A stretch of DNA of 64,000 bases from Narthecium ossifragum (GCA_963920575.1 OY986972.1:9436010-9500009); one strand, 5' to 3'. Counted from the first letter of the stretch, positions 9,752-21,710 are shown. Made by a program: numbers and translations. The notes: generated from the sequence alone by a model not told the origin.

Positions 9752-12238
9752 TCAGGGAAACTCCCGACGCATGCGATCCTCTCGCTCCCAAATCAGACTC
9801 TCTGCACTGGCATGCCTCCATCTAACCATGACCAACGGTAATGATCTGCCTCTGAGCACCTGATCCCGTCTGTCTAAGATCTGCACTGGCTGCTCTATGT
9901 AAGAGGCATCCTCCTCCACCTCGAGGTCGTCGTGTCTGATCACGTGAGAAGGATCTAGAATATACTTCCTCAGCATAGACACGTAGAAGGTGGGGTGAAC
10001 TGCTGACATGTGCAGAGGTAAAGCCAACTGGTAGGCGACTGCTCCAACGCGCCTGACGATCTCAAAAGGACCCGTGAACCTCGGCGCTAGCTTGCCCCTG
10101 CTACCAAACCTGATCAATCCTCTGCGCGGGGACACCTTTAGTAGCACTCTGTCGCCAACTGCGAACTCCAGGGGTCATCGCCTGCGGTCTGCGTAGCTCT
10201 TCTGCCTGCTCTGCGCTGTCAGAAGCCTCTGCCTGATCTGAGCCAACCTCTCTGACGACTGTCTGATGATGTCCGGGCCGGTAAGGGAGGCCTCCCAAAC
10301 CTCAGTCCAACACACCGGTGAGCGACACGGTCTGCTGTACAACGCCTCAAAGGGTGCAAAACCCAAACTGGCCTGAAAACTGTTGTTGTAGGCAAACTCC
10401 ACCAAAGACACGTGCTGCTCCCAAGTACCCCCAGCGTCTAGCACACATGCTCTGAGCATGTCCTCCAAGATCTGGATAGTCCGCTCGGACTGCCCGTCTG
10501 TAGCAAACAAGGAAAGGCGCGCCAGTAAACCTGACAACTGGCCCTCGCGCCTAGGAAGACAAGCACACATAAGGGAATCGCCCGACTGGCGATCTCCCAA
10601 CAGAACGAAACGAGCGCCGTCAGGTGTCCAAGCAGTCACCCTACGATGGCCACAGTCGATGACGGCTCGGTATGAAGTCAGCCAATCCATACCGAGAATC
10701 ACGTCGAACCCGACCATGTCTAGCACCCGAAGGTCTAGAAAGACACGGAGGCCCCCAACCTCCAGCTCGCAAGAACGGCAGATCAGCTCAACACGAGCCC
10801 CTCCGCCAACGGGTGTGTCTAAGTGCAATGTGACTCCAAGTGGCTCAGTCTTTAGCCCTAGCGATGCCACACAGTCGCTAGCTACAAAGGAATGAGACGC
10901 CCCAGAATCTATCAGAACATCTACAAATGAACTGAAAAGCTGGAAGGTACCTCTGAGAACAGGAGGGTCAACTGGGGCTGGTGGAAGAGCTAGAGTCTAC
11001 TGGGGTGGCGGGTACTGGTAAGGCTGAAAAGGTGGCTGAACAAAATCTGGGTACTCGCGGTATGGAAGTGCGTACACTCCCCCTCGGGGTCCGCCTCGAC
11101 CTCCGCCGCGACCTCTGCCTCTCCTGGCTCCTGGTGTCCGCCAACCTCCGCCTGCTCCGCCACGAGCGAACTGTGCCCTCAACGTCGGACAGTCTCGGCG
11201 AAAGTGCCCTGTCTGCCGGCACTCGAAGCACACAGGAGGTCCAAGCGCTAGCTGCTGGCTCTGGCCTCCTCCGGACGTCTGCCCCTGAGGCCCAGTCGGA
11301 AGAAGTGGTTGGCCTCCCTGCCTGGGCTGCTGCTGGTACTGGGGTGGGTAACGCTGGTAGGGTTGCTGGCGTCGCGGGTATCTCTGCTGCCTCTACGAAC
11401 CTCTCCTGCCCTGAGCTGCTCTCTGTGGCTGTCCTCCGCCACTGGTACTCGCAGATGACGCAAGCTGGACTGCCCTGAGCCCCGGCTCTTGCAACTGAGC
11501 CTCAACTGCCAAGGCACAGTCCAACACCTCTGCGTACGTGCTAGCACGCTGAGCCGTGATCAGCCGCCAGAGCTCGGGCCTAAGCCCCCATTGGAACTGC
11601 TCAGCTCTGGCAAGAGGGTCCGCCGACACCGCTCCGGCAAATTTGGCAAGTCTGGTGAACCTAGCAGCGTACTGCACTACCGACTGAGTACCCTTAGAAA
11701 GGGTCTGGTACTCACGGACAAGGGCCGAGCACGCACTGCGGGGAAAGTACGCGCCAAGAAACGAAGAACGAAACACGGCCCACGATGGGTCACTCCCGTC
11801 CCTGGCGGCCTGGAAAGAGCGCCACCAGTCCAAACCGTCCCCGTCAAGCTGGAACGCGGCAAGCCTGACCTGAACCCGGTCATCCTGGACGAACAGAGTG
11901 TCAAGGACGCGACTGACTCCCTCCAGCCAGTCGTCCGCCACCGCTGGGTCGCCTCCAGCACCGCTGAACCTAGGCGGGTTCAACCTCTGGAAGTCGACCA
12001 CCGCTGTCGCAATAGCACGTTGGTCGAGTGGAGGAGAGACCTCCTCGGCGATGAACGAAGCATCCTCCTCCATCACGACCTCAATCCTCGGCTCTGGCTC
12101 TCGTACAGGTACACGGGGCACGACTGCGTTGGCCCCTAAGGCCCGTCGGGCAGCGCGCTCGTCGCTCGCGGTACCCTGACCCAACACTAGACAGCTAGCC
12201 CAGCTCCCTGCCATCTGCACGTTTACCCGAGACGACAA
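9752..12238 (-). pseudogene. gag-protease-integrase fusion polyprotein of element A
   Basis: All pieces lie in one frame of about 829 codons with three internal stops. From the start at 12238: a Retrotrans_gag domain (WWRSF core), a stop at 11393-11395, a CCHC zinc knuckle (CFECRQTGHFRRDC, about 11233-11190), a GRGRGGG basic stretch, a stop at 10997, and an aspartic protease with DSGASHSF. Near 10,500 the frame passes without a break from the region just after protease into TDGQSERT, the integrase motif holding the third catalytic residue. A TGA just before 10,147 interrupts the integrase C-terminal part, which ends with a chromodomain-like WRH...WERE tail. RT, RNase H and the first two integrase aspartates (about 2.2 kb in the group B copy) are absent, so the product cannot support transposition by itself. 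It would depend on a helper for mobility. Confidence 0.85.
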
Positions 12239-12400
12239 GTGTCCACCCGTAAGAAATCAAAACACAACAGCAATCATTAAAGCAAAAGCATAACACACAT
12301 GAACACGATTAAGCACACAGGGATGCTCTACTCCTAGAACTATCCCAAACCGCACTCAAAACCTTAACCGCAAGCCTAATCCTATCCCTGGGACCTACAG
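12239..12400 (-). other. 5' leader of element A
   Basis: Short untranslated leader between the primer site and the gag start, without open frames of note. Confidence 0.6.
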
Positions 12401-12415
12401 CCTGCTCTGATACCA
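12401..12415 (-). promoter_or_regulatory. primer-binding site of element A
   Basis: Reads TGGTATCAGAGCAGG on the minus strand, complementary to the 3' end of initiator methionine tRNA, three bases inside the 5' LTR. It primes minus-strand DNA synthesis. Confidence 0.9.
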
Positions 12416-12418
12416 AGT

Positions 12419-13788
12419 TTTCACACCCCGACCCAGAAAACCCATCCAGGACGGGGCGTGAGGGTTCCTATCACTATTCATCTTCAATTGGCGTGATACA
12501 AGCGGAAAAGACGGATAATTTAAACAATTGTATTCCAGAGGTGAACAGATATTCAATTCATATAACATCAGTTGTACTGTTACAAAATTCCATTCTAATA
12601 CTCGTAAGGTAAAGATATAATACATAATCTCAAAAGTCCTCGAAATATTTACAACATATATATCAAAAAGGTACAATAGATAATCCTCCAACAACCTCAA
12701 GCGCCTCTAGATGTACTCGCGCCGCCAAAGGCCGATCCTGCCGGCTCCTCGGAAGAAGAACTGCCGCCTGCACCTGCAAACGCAGCCCGGGTAGGAGTGA
12801 GCGATAAGCTCAGTAGGGTTCTACTCTACAGCACACAGAAGGGAGGAAAACAACAACAGTGTCGTCTCCCAGCTCAAGTCTAACGGATGCCACGGGTCCC
12901 ACAACCCTGTCGATGTCCCAAGGGCTCCTTCCATGAAACCTCTCTCCTGGACATGTTACCAGGAGGCCACGAAACAGTAACATGCAGGATCACCCTTACC
13001 CAAGCAGGAATATCATGCCTTGGGGAACCACGTCGGGAACGCATCGACACCCATCCTTAGAGGCCTTGGAAGACAACACGACCTCTAAACCTCGAACAAT
13101 GATCAGAGTCAACTATCGCAAATCCTCGACACATGAGATTCAGATTAAACAATCACACCCTAAACCTGACTACCCAACCACGGCCCTAAGGCTAGATCCG
13201 AGCTACCCGAGAGCCTCGGATCGGCGACCCAAACCATCGCCCGCCTAACCTCAAATGCCTCTAATGTACACAATGCTTGAACCTATGCAAATATCTATCC
13301 TAGAAGAACCCGATCATAAGATCGAGGTAGAAACACCTACTTGAGCAAGTAGGGTAGCTCCTCCACGCGTCCAACCAGTCAAGCCGCCAAGATCCGCGCT
13401 CCGAAAGCCGCGTCTCCGAGCCCTAGCTCAGCCGAAGGAGAGAGAGAAGGAGGGGAAACGACAGGAGAAAGAAGGAAGGAAAGAAAGGGACATGGCTTAT
13501 ATAGAAAATCCGGATCTATCTCAGCCGTCCGATTCGATTTTTCCCGATCGAGCTCCGATCTTCCGATCGGACGCACCCTAGAGATTCTAATCAAACACAT
13601 ACATCAATTCAAGGCCGTGGGTGCAACGCGGGTGTGAAACCAACCACCAGAGGGCATATTTACCAAAATGCCCCCGGGGTCCAAACCGCCACATGATCAC
13701 CCGATCGTGCCCGATGCGGAACCAAACCAACAGGAAACCGGCTCTCGACCCACACGGTGGAGCCAGGTCAGAGGGACGATCCCTCACA
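12419..13788 (-). repeat. 5' LTR of element A
   Basis: A 1,370-bp LTR matching 8234-9607 along its whole length. Its inner terminus is slightly decayed (ends GTGAAAA rather than GTGACA). TATATAA at 13497-13503 (minus) is the likely promoter for the genomic transcript. Confidence 0.9.
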
Positions 13789-13793
13789 GTTCA

Positions 13794-15839
13794 TTTCCTA
13801 GATTTCTACGTTGCGAATTCGGTATTTTAACGGTTGGTTTCCGTATTATCGCCGTTTTGTCGGTTTTCGTCCATTTGGACCTAGATAGGAGATTTAACCG
13901 TAAATAATGTGATTTCTTTATACCATTGGATTACCCATCAAGAATTACACTTGCTTGCAAAATCTCATTGCTTTCCAACTTGATTTGATCCTTGAAATCC
14001 AAGAAATTGGATTTCCGGCACTGTTCTGATGAACTGTGCCTAAGGCTCGACGGTCGATCGGTGCATCGACCGTCAAGCATTGATTTGCTCTTTCTGGGCC
14101 TGACAGTCGATCAGTGGATCGACCGTTGCATCGTCCGTCAGGCTCTTTATGGATTTTGGACTCCCACGGTCGATGGATCGATTGACCGCGGGCTCTCTCC
14201 CTTTTTCATCCCACCTGACGGTCGACCGTCGAATCGATCGTCGCATCGACCGTCAGGCGCTGTTTGGTTCTGGGCTTCCCAGGGTCGATGAGTGGATCCG
14301 CCGTCGCCCCTTGGTTTTCTTCGCCATGGTCTCACGGTCGATCGCCGGATCGACCGTGACATCGTCCGTGGTCTCACGGTCGATCGCCGGATCAACCGTG
14401 ACATCGTCTGTGGGCCCTTGAACTTGGTTTTCTGGCCTTTCTTGGATGGATTTGATTTGTGATTAATATCTAAACATGTTGGGAAGCATGTATGTGGATT
14501 TTATGGGGTTTTCAAATGATTTCTATCGAGTTTGAGGATCGATTCGAGTAATTTTCTATTTTGGGCAAATCTATGGTTTTGATTGCAACTAATACGTGTT
14601 GGGTTGTAGTTAAATGCTTCTTTGATTGCCTAACCATTAGCTAGCTATGAATGCTAGCTAATGAGGAATTGTGGAACCTTAGCCTGATGCCGGCGTGTGC
14701 CGAGGGCTATTGTATAAATGTTGGTCAGTTACCTACGGGGTAACTATGGAACCTTACTCTGTCAGGTACAAGAGAGCACTGAAGACTATTGTATATTTGT
14801 ATTCATAGCTTTGTTCTAATCTTTGTTTGGTTAGCATAGATTATATGTATTTGAGGCCTTTGCTATGCTTACCCTTTGGCTAGCTGTAAGCTATGCCTAG
14901 CCCTGTATGATTAATGACATCTTGTTGCATGCTTATATCTTGTTATCTGTGCCTGAGCATTGCATGCATCTTGATTGCATTAGAGGTATTTGAGGTTAGG
15001 CGGACGATGGTTTTGGTCGCCGATCCGAGGCTCTCGGGTAGCTCGGATCTAGCCTTAGGACCGCGGCTGGGTAGTCAGAATTAGGGTGTGATTGTATAAT
15101 CGAATCTCTTGTTGTTGAGGATTTTGCGTTAGCTGGCTTTGATCAATGTTTGAGGTTTAGAGGTCGTGTCGGTTCTCCAAGGCCAAGTGCTAAGGATGGT
15201 TATCGATGCGTTCCCGACGTGGTTCCCCAAGGCATGGTGTTCCTGCTTGGGTAAGGGTGATCCTGCATGTTACTGTTCCTTGGCCTCCTGGTAACATGTT
15301 CAGGAGAGAGGTTTCATGACAGGAGCCCTTAGGACATAGATAGGGTTATGGGACCCGTGGCATCCTTTAGACTTAGGCGGAAAAACGACACTGTTGTTGT
15401 TTTCCTCCCTTTAGTGTGCAATAGAGTAGAACCCTACTGAACTTATCGCTCACTCCTACCCGGTTTGCGTTTGCAGGTGCAGGCGCCAGTTCTTCTTCAG
15501 TAGAGCCGGCGGGATCAGCTTTTGGTGGCGCGACTACGTCCAGAGGTGTTTGAGGTTGCTGGAGGACGACTGTTGTACTTTTATAGATTTTGTAAATTAT
15601 GTACATATTTGAGGACTTTTGGGATTATTTGTATAATATCTTTCCTTGGAGAATTTTGTATCTAATGTTGAATAGTACAACTTGATGAATATATGAATTG
15701 AATTACTGTTTCACCTCTGGAATACAAATTGTTCAAGTTTATCCGTCTTTTCCGCTTTGTATCAAGCCATCTGAAGATGAATAGAGATAGGAACCCTCAC
15801 GCCCCGTCCTGGATGGGTTTTCTGGGTCGGGGTGTGACA
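13794..15839 (+). mobile_element. A' LTR, right part
   Basis: Continuation of the plus-strand LTR after the element A insertion. From about 14,975 (GCATTAGAGG...) it aligns with the LTRs of A and ends GGGGTGTGACA at 15,839. The first ~1.2 kb (13.8-14.97 kb) is absent from the LTRs of A and contains an array of imperfect CGGTCGATC palindromes. The PBS follows after three bases. Confidence 0.8.
14045..14415. repeat. array of CGGTCGATC / GATCGACCGT inverted units
   Basis: Within 370 bp the motif (A/G)CGGTCGATC is repeatedly followed after 5-12 bp by GGATCGACCGT and then by CATCG(A/T)CCGT. Cores lie near 14,049, 14,105, 14,168, 14,220, 14,336 and 14,377. The last two units are near-identical 39-bp neighbours. 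Each unit can fold as a short hairpin. Comparable GATCGATC hairpins occur in group B LTRs. Confidence 0.8.
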
Positions 15840-15842
15840 ACT

Positions 15843-15857
15843 TGGTATCAGAGCAGG
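15843..15857 (+). promoter_or_regulatory. primer-binding site of A'
   Basis: TGGTATCAGAGCAGG, three bases after the LTR end GTGTGACA. It shows that the split LTR is the 5' LTR of a plus-strand element. Confidence 0.9.
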
Positions 15858-17250
15858 CTGTAGGTCCCAGGGATAGGATTAGGCTTGCGGTTAAGTTTTT
15901 GAGTGTGGAATGGGATAGTTCTAGGTCTAGAACATCCTTGCATGTTTGTTTGCGATTGTGTGTGACGTGCTTATCTATCTGTTTGCTGTTGTGTTTTGCT
16001 GCTTCCCGGTTGCGTCATGACGTCTCAGGGGGAGATGTGCATGCGCACCGGTGTCGTCCGTTCCCTCGCCTGATAGTATCTCCTCTCGTGCTGGAGATGA
16101 GCGAGTAGGGAATCGGACATGTGTCGTCTTTGTACTTTCGAAATCTCGAGAGGTGAACCTGCTAGGGTTCAGAGACGGTGTTGGAGATCCTTCGACAGTA
16201 GAGGGCTGATTGAAGGAGGTGACCCGAATCCCAGATGTTTGAGACATCCTTGAGTATCGCTTGCTTGGGAAGTTGTTATTTTCTTGCCTTCCCAGGAAGC
16301 GATTCATAGTGGCGCTTGTCGGGGCCACTAGGGACACTGTTGGTTGTGTGTTGAGAACAGTTCGTGTACTGTTCTCTGGCATCTACCCTTGGAGGGTGGT
16401 GCAGTTGGGAGTACCCTCCTCTGGTTCTGGGTACTCGCACCACATGGCGACACGTGAGTTGGTTGGTTCATCTGGTCCGGTGTGCTAGGGCGACAACAGG
16501 GTGCACCCTGGACTGTGCGCTAGCTACTGAGACAGGTGACTTGAGGGTTGACACCGGGCAGTTGGCCGGTGGTCGTGGTGAGTTTCGGGGTTGTCGTTCC
16601 TGCTTCTGGGGAGCGGCAGGGTAGCCGTTGGTAGAGGCAGTGGTTTCAGCATCAGCGATAACCGTGGCAGCAGCAGCGTCGTGCCGGTCCTTTGAGAGGT
16701 AGCTTGGGCCGCCATACTGAGAGGGATTCCACAGGGTGCTCGAGTGCTAGCCGCTGGGTGTCCTTTCACCGACGGTGCTGGTTGCGAGGGGCGCTGGGCG
16801 CTTACCGCAGAGCAGTCGGGCATGGCACACGGCGGGGGGCAGAGCAGTGGGTTGATACCTCAGTTGGGGCAGGTACCTTGTGCAGACGCGTGGAATTCAG
16901 ATTCCAGATAGTAGCTTCAGTAGTAGCCAGTTTCAGAGCCGCCAGCTTCGTCTTTCAGCTTTCAGCTTTCGGGGCTTCTCGCAGCTTGCGATTTCCTTGT
17001 GGCTCTGGGCTTCCCCCTTGTGACTCGTTCCCGTGTGGCCGGGTTGGCTTGGGACTGGAGTTGGGTGTGGCTTTGAGAGTAGCCACCGATTGGGACAAGA
17101 GCTTGGGTTGGTTGCTCTTGTCGGGGCGTTTGCTAGAGGTTGGAGACCTCTAGGTGTCCGTCGCCCACGTGTGGTACACGTTGGGGTTCGACGGCTTCCT
17201 CGGTTGCGTCGGTTGGTTGCGCACCGGGTTGTGCTTCTTTGGCCGTGGGA
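15858..17250 (+). mobile_element. remnant of A' internal region, no recognisable gag
   Basis: GC-rich sequence after the primer site. Several open frames of 75-153 codons exist, but none shows gag, zinc-knuckle or protease motifs, and they overlap in all frames. It is either a divergent leader or a scrambled remnant. It ends abruptly at about 17,250 where SIRE-type LTR sequence begins, and the 3' half of A' is not in the window. Confidence 0.45.
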
Positions 17251-17619
17251 AGGTGAGAGCGGGGGCGAATGCAGATGAAAGGTATTCGTCAGACCGAGTG
17301 AGCCGACGAGTATAATCAGGTGGAGGCGATCAATTAAGAAAAGCGGAGTTGCGGACCGTGATTCGAGGAGTCGAGCAAGTGCGAGGACGACAGCGTGTAT
17401 CTGAGGAGTCAGTACAGTGAGTCGTGTTAACTTGTGTAAACGGTATTCTTGTTTTTTAGTAGATTGGTTTCGCCTGGTCCTGCATTGGACCCGTGGTTTT
17501 TTCCCGTTAGGGTTTTTCCACGTTAAAAATCATGTGTCTTCCTTCTTGTGCGTGATTGATTTATTTCATATATCTGCTTCTGCGTATTTCGGGTAATATG
17601 TGGGATCTATTTAATTTTA
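17251..17619 (+). repeat. truncated 5' LTR of SIRE-type Copia element
   Basis: The last ~369 bp of the LTR, nearly identical to 30,430-30,789 (shared stretches include GGCGAATGCAGATGAAAGG and GTGCGAGGACGACAGCGTG). The 5' ~700 bp is missing and replaced by A' sequence. Confidence 0.85.
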
Positions 17620-17621
17620 AT

Positions 17622-17635
17622 TGGTATCAGAGCAG
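17622..17635 (+). promoter_or_regulatory. primer-binding site of Copia element
   Basis: TGGTATCAGAGCAG, two bases after the LTR end; complementary to initiator methionine tRNA. Confidence 0.85.
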
Positions 17636-17702
17636 TACTTTTTATAATTGCTAGACTTTAAGGCTAGAAGACAAAAAGTGATCTTAGGGACATATAACAC
17701 CC

Positions 17703-19655
17703 ATGGATTTATCCCGAGAAGGAGGTTCGTCTGGTAGACCACCCTTATTTGATGGCTCCAGTTATACCTATTGGAAAGCCCGCATGACGATCTTTTTAAA
17801 ATCCCTTAATGATAAAGTCTGGATGTCTGTTGTGACAAGCTGGACTCACCCTACTATTACTATAGATGATGTGATTGGACCTAAACCTTTTACTTCCTGG
17901 GATAAGAAAGAATTGGAAGAGAGCGGATGGAATAATAAAGCAATGAATGCTATTCATAGTGCTTTGACTGTTGAAGAGTTTAGGAGAGTTTCCACCTGTA
18001 CGGTTGCTAGGGATGTATGGCGCATTCTTGAAGTTACTCATGAGGGTACCTTTTCAGTTAAAATTGCTAAGCTTCAACGTCTTATTACTTCTTTTGAACT
18101 TCTGCGTATGGATGAGCATGAATCTTTTGATCAATTTTATGCTAAGTTGAGTGATATTGTTAATTCTTGTCATAATCTTGGTGAACCTATGTCGAAATTT
18201 AAAATTCTTAGGAAAATTTTGAGATCTCTACCTGAAAGATTTAGGCCTAAAGTTACTGCTATTGAGGAAAGTAGGGATATTGACAACACTGATGTTGATG
18301 ATCTTGTTGGTGCACTGCAAACCTATGAGACTACCTTTGAGCGTCCAAAAAAACAGAAAAATCTTGCTTTAAAGGTTAATAGAGATTCTGAGAGTGACTC
18401 TGGTGGTACTGAGGAAATGACCTTGTTAACCAAACGCCTTAAGGAGATTATGAGAAAGAAAAATATAAAAACCATGGTGCTAAATAAAGGCAATGACAAA
18501 AGCGAGAGTTTGAAAGACTATACTGATAGAAAACCTGATGGAAAGTTTGAAAGGAAATCTCGTGCTAAGACAGTGAGGTGTTATGAGTGTCATGGAATGG
18601 GGCACATTGCTAAGGACTGTCCTGGTAAAAATGATACTAGAAACAATGACAAAAGAGGTAAAGCTTTGAAAGTGACTTGAGATGACACTGATTCTTCTGA
18701 CTCTAATGAGGATGAGTATGAGTATGATGATTCGAATAATTTTACTGCTTTTCCTACTATTATTAATAATGCTTATTGTTCTATTGATGACATTGATTTT
18801 GAGTCTGATGATGATTTAGCTGATAAAGATGTTGAGACTATTCGTGCCCTATATAGAAAAGTCAATAATGCTTATAATGACTTGGCTGACAAGTATGATG
18901 AGTTGAAGAAATCTAGATCTGAATTGAAAAGAACACTTAAAGTTTCTGACAAAGAACGAGTTGTTGTTGAACTTGAGTTGACTAAAGCAAAATCTGAAAA
19001 TGACTCTCTTCAAGTTGAACTTGAAAAATGCCGAAAAGACTTGCATGATTCTGAAGTGTCAATAACTGAACTAGTTGATAAAGTTAAATCTTCTGAAGAA
19101 AAACTCAATGCTTCTAATCAATTGGTCGAGAAGATGAATGCAGGTACACAAAAACTGGATGAAATATTGGGAGCTCAAAGGACCATCCCTGCAAAATTCT
19201 GATTGGGCTATGTTGGTGAGCCCTCTAATTCTAGAGGCAAAGGTATATTAAACTCCCCCACAGTTAATTTTATTAGAGCTGAAAATACTTTACCTACTAT
19301 GAGTGTTTCTTCTCATGCTATGCCTAAAAGAAAGTTTCCTACTTGTCATTTTTGTGGTAAAGTAGGACACATTAGGCCTTTGTGCTATAAGCTTATTGGG
19401 TTTCCTACTTCTATGAATTTCACCAAGCATGTGCATGTGAGGCAAACTCAGTACTTTCATAACATATTTCCTACTACTTCTAATTCAAATTCTTTCTGCA
19501 TGTCTATTATGCGCAATTATATTAGTTATGTGAAACCTATGAAAACAAGGTCAATTTGGGTTAAGAAGAGTGTTTTGAGAGGCTCAATATCTAATTCTGT
19601 CATACATACCCCTGATGTCTGTAGGACCGCTCAGGGGGTGTCTCTCATTGATTGA
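17703..19655 (+). pseudogene. Copia gag (UBN2 type, SIRE lineage), two stops
   Basis: The reading frame starts MDLSREGGSSGRPPLFDG, a typical Copia gag start with the YWKARM motif. A UBN2-type gag domain covers roughly residues 50-210. A CCHC knuckle (CYECHGMGHIAKDC) lies near residue 296. A TGA at 18678-18680 interrupts an acidic serine-rich stretch, in a context suggesting loss of a tryptophan codon. The same frame resumes with an acidic region and a coiled coil (about 18,840-19,160), has a second stop at 19,201, then continues with a GYVGEPSN segment and a second knuckle (CHFCGKVGHIRPLC). This order is that of SIRE/Maximus gag. No protease follows. Gag would form the virus-like particle; with two stops only the N-terminal part could be made. 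Confidence 0.82.
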
Positions 19656-20294
19656 TGTCCTTATCTGGCCATAGACTAAGCTATATTAATGCTTATATTT
19701 GCCCAGTCTATGCTATTTTTCGTTTTCTTTATTTTGTGTTTCGTGTGTAGTTTGCTTTGCGAGTATATATATATATATATTGGGTCCGTGATTGCATAAA
19801 TGATAAACATACCTTATATCTGGAAACTTTTTGTCATCTTTAGGATAGATGTGCATAGAATTGATGGTCGTATGGCGGTACTCTAATTTTGATACTTATT
19901 TTCTGGACATTCAGTTCATGATATTTAATCCAATGCACAACTTTTGTTTGTGGTGCCTTGCTCACAACCTTGAGGATAGAAAATTGGGTTACCTTCCTTG
20001 TATCATTTTAAATCGTCCGCTCTATTATGTTCACATTTTATGAGGACTGAAACTCTTAGGGGTGATAATCTTAAGACAAGCCCCTAATGCTATGTGCTAA
20101 GGCTAACCCTATATGTATGTGGAAAAGGCTGTCGGAAAATGAGAGCGAAGCTTCCCATTGTGTGAATGTGCAATGATCACTTCACTTGTTATTCAAAAAA
20201 AAACGGCAAAAAAAAAGAGGGAGAAGGATGCCTCCCTATGAGTGAAGCCGTCACAATGCTATTGGGGCCTTTTACACTGATCATGAAGGGTTCA
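19656..20294 (+). other. Copia internal non-coding DNA before the group B insertion
   Basis: AT-rich sequence with a small (TA)n near 19,766-19,780 and a run AAAAAAAACGGCAAAAAAAAA near 20,200. No pol domains. It belongs to the Copia interior by position and continues at 28,993. Confidence 0.5.
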
Positions 20295-21710
20295 TGTCGC
20301 GCCCCGACCCGCGTTGGCCCAACCGGGCCGGGCGACGCGAAACGGAACCTAACCTACTGCGGAAAATTTTGACGAGATTTCCCTCTAATCATAGTGGTCT
20401 CCCTAGCAATTCATAATCATCATGTGTTATACAATCAAACCGAAACCTCAAAGACTGAAACTGAATAGATACAAATTCTCAACAGGGTAAAAGTTATAAA
20501 AAATCTCTCCCGTAGGAGGCTAACTAAACAAAAGGTATAACTGACGATCGCCGCATCTCAAGCACCGCCAGACGCCACCACGTCACCAAACAACGGCCCG
20601 ATAGGGGCGACCGAAGAAGAGCTAGTGCCAGCACCTGCAAAACATAGCCCGGGTAGGAGTGAGCACTAAGCTCAGTAGGGACACTACACTACGACACTCA
20701 CAAGGGAGAGAACACAACAGTGCCGCCCCCAAGTCTACTATGGGTGTATACAAGGGTCCCATAACCCTACCAGAAGTCCGTGAACGCAAGCCCAAAACAC
20801 TACAGACTCACAACATGACACTGAACACTGTTTGGTGGGCAAGGGCACAGCTGGGTAGGCACTTCTCGACCCAAGAGTCAAGAACACCAGACACCGGCTA
20901 CACCTCAAATTCAACTTGGAGTCGACACGACCTCTAAACATCAAACCAGATGTATTCAGGTCATCTAACCCTATCATCAAAAATCGACTGAATACTACAA
21001 ATCGAGTCTTGAACCAAGCTACCCGCAACGGTCCTAGAGCTAGATCCGGACTACCCGAAAGCCCCGGATCGGCGATCAACCCACCGCCAACGTCCTACAC
21101 AGATGCAACTAATGCACAGAACAATGCATATTATGAGCACACGCAGGAACATACAGATAAGCATGCAACAGTATGTGATTGTCTATCAAACAAGGTCTGG
21201 GCATGACACCCTGCCGCCCCGGGGTGGTGAACAGGTAAGTAAGGTCTAGGAGCTACAACAGTGGTACCACCACCAACTGTCAGCAGTCCACCACAACACC
21301 TGCATCGGGAAGCAGCTCTGCAAACAACAGCTCACAGATATCACAGATATCACAGATAAAGCCCTCGGTGCACGCCGGCATGTAAGGCTAAGGAAAGCTG
21401 TAGGGCTACTCGCCCGTTTATTCTAAACATCCCGGGAGTTATCACTCCCCCGGTTCACCACTGCCCCTATTCTAGGGCTAACATGCTTAACTATATGTAC
21501 AAGGTATAAGGCTGTAAAGAAAACTATTCATGCAAAGCCCCGCGGGCAAAACCAAGAAGAAATTCCCTCTCTGTCGTAGTCGGATGATCCTTCCCCCCAA
21601 GGGAAGATCGATCCTTCTCGTGACAGAGAACAAACTCTCGGTATCGTGCCGAGTAAGATCGATCCTTCCTCCCAGGAAGATCGATCCTACTCGCGATAGG
21701 GAACATCCTC
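20295..21710 (-). repeat. group B minus LTR, piece 1
   Basis: Runs from the LTR 3' terminus (GCGCGACA on the minus strand) inward and stops at GGGAACATCCTC, where piece 2 begins. The same sequence in 27,756-28,135 continues past this point without a break. It includes GATCGATC units near 21,605, 21,657 and 21,680. Confidence 0.8.

Larger units (their letters stand above)
8234..13788 (-). mobile_element. element A: Tekay-like Ty3/gypsy retrotransposon, internally deleted
   Basis: A complete minus-strand LTR element with 5-bp target duplication GTTCA at 8229-8233 and 13789-13793. Its 3' LTR is 8234-9607 and its 5' LTR 12419-13788; the two are very similar by eye, suggesting recent insertion. 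The primer site (12401-12415) lies directly inside the 5' LTR. One gag-pro-integrase reading frame (12238-9752) fills the interior, but RT, RNase H and the integrase core are missing, so the element is non-autonomous. It has inserted into an LTR of its own broader family (A'). Confidence 0.92.

Noticed and set aside
12401..12415. tRNA-like sequence (also at 15,843 and 17,622)
   Set aside because: Only the 3' 12-15 bases match initiator tRNA; position next to LTRs shows they are primer sites, not tRNA genes.
15842..17278. Open frames up to 153 codons as possible gag or host genes
   Set aside because: No gag, zinc-knuckle or other motif; frames overlap on both strands and lie between a primer site and a truncated LTR.
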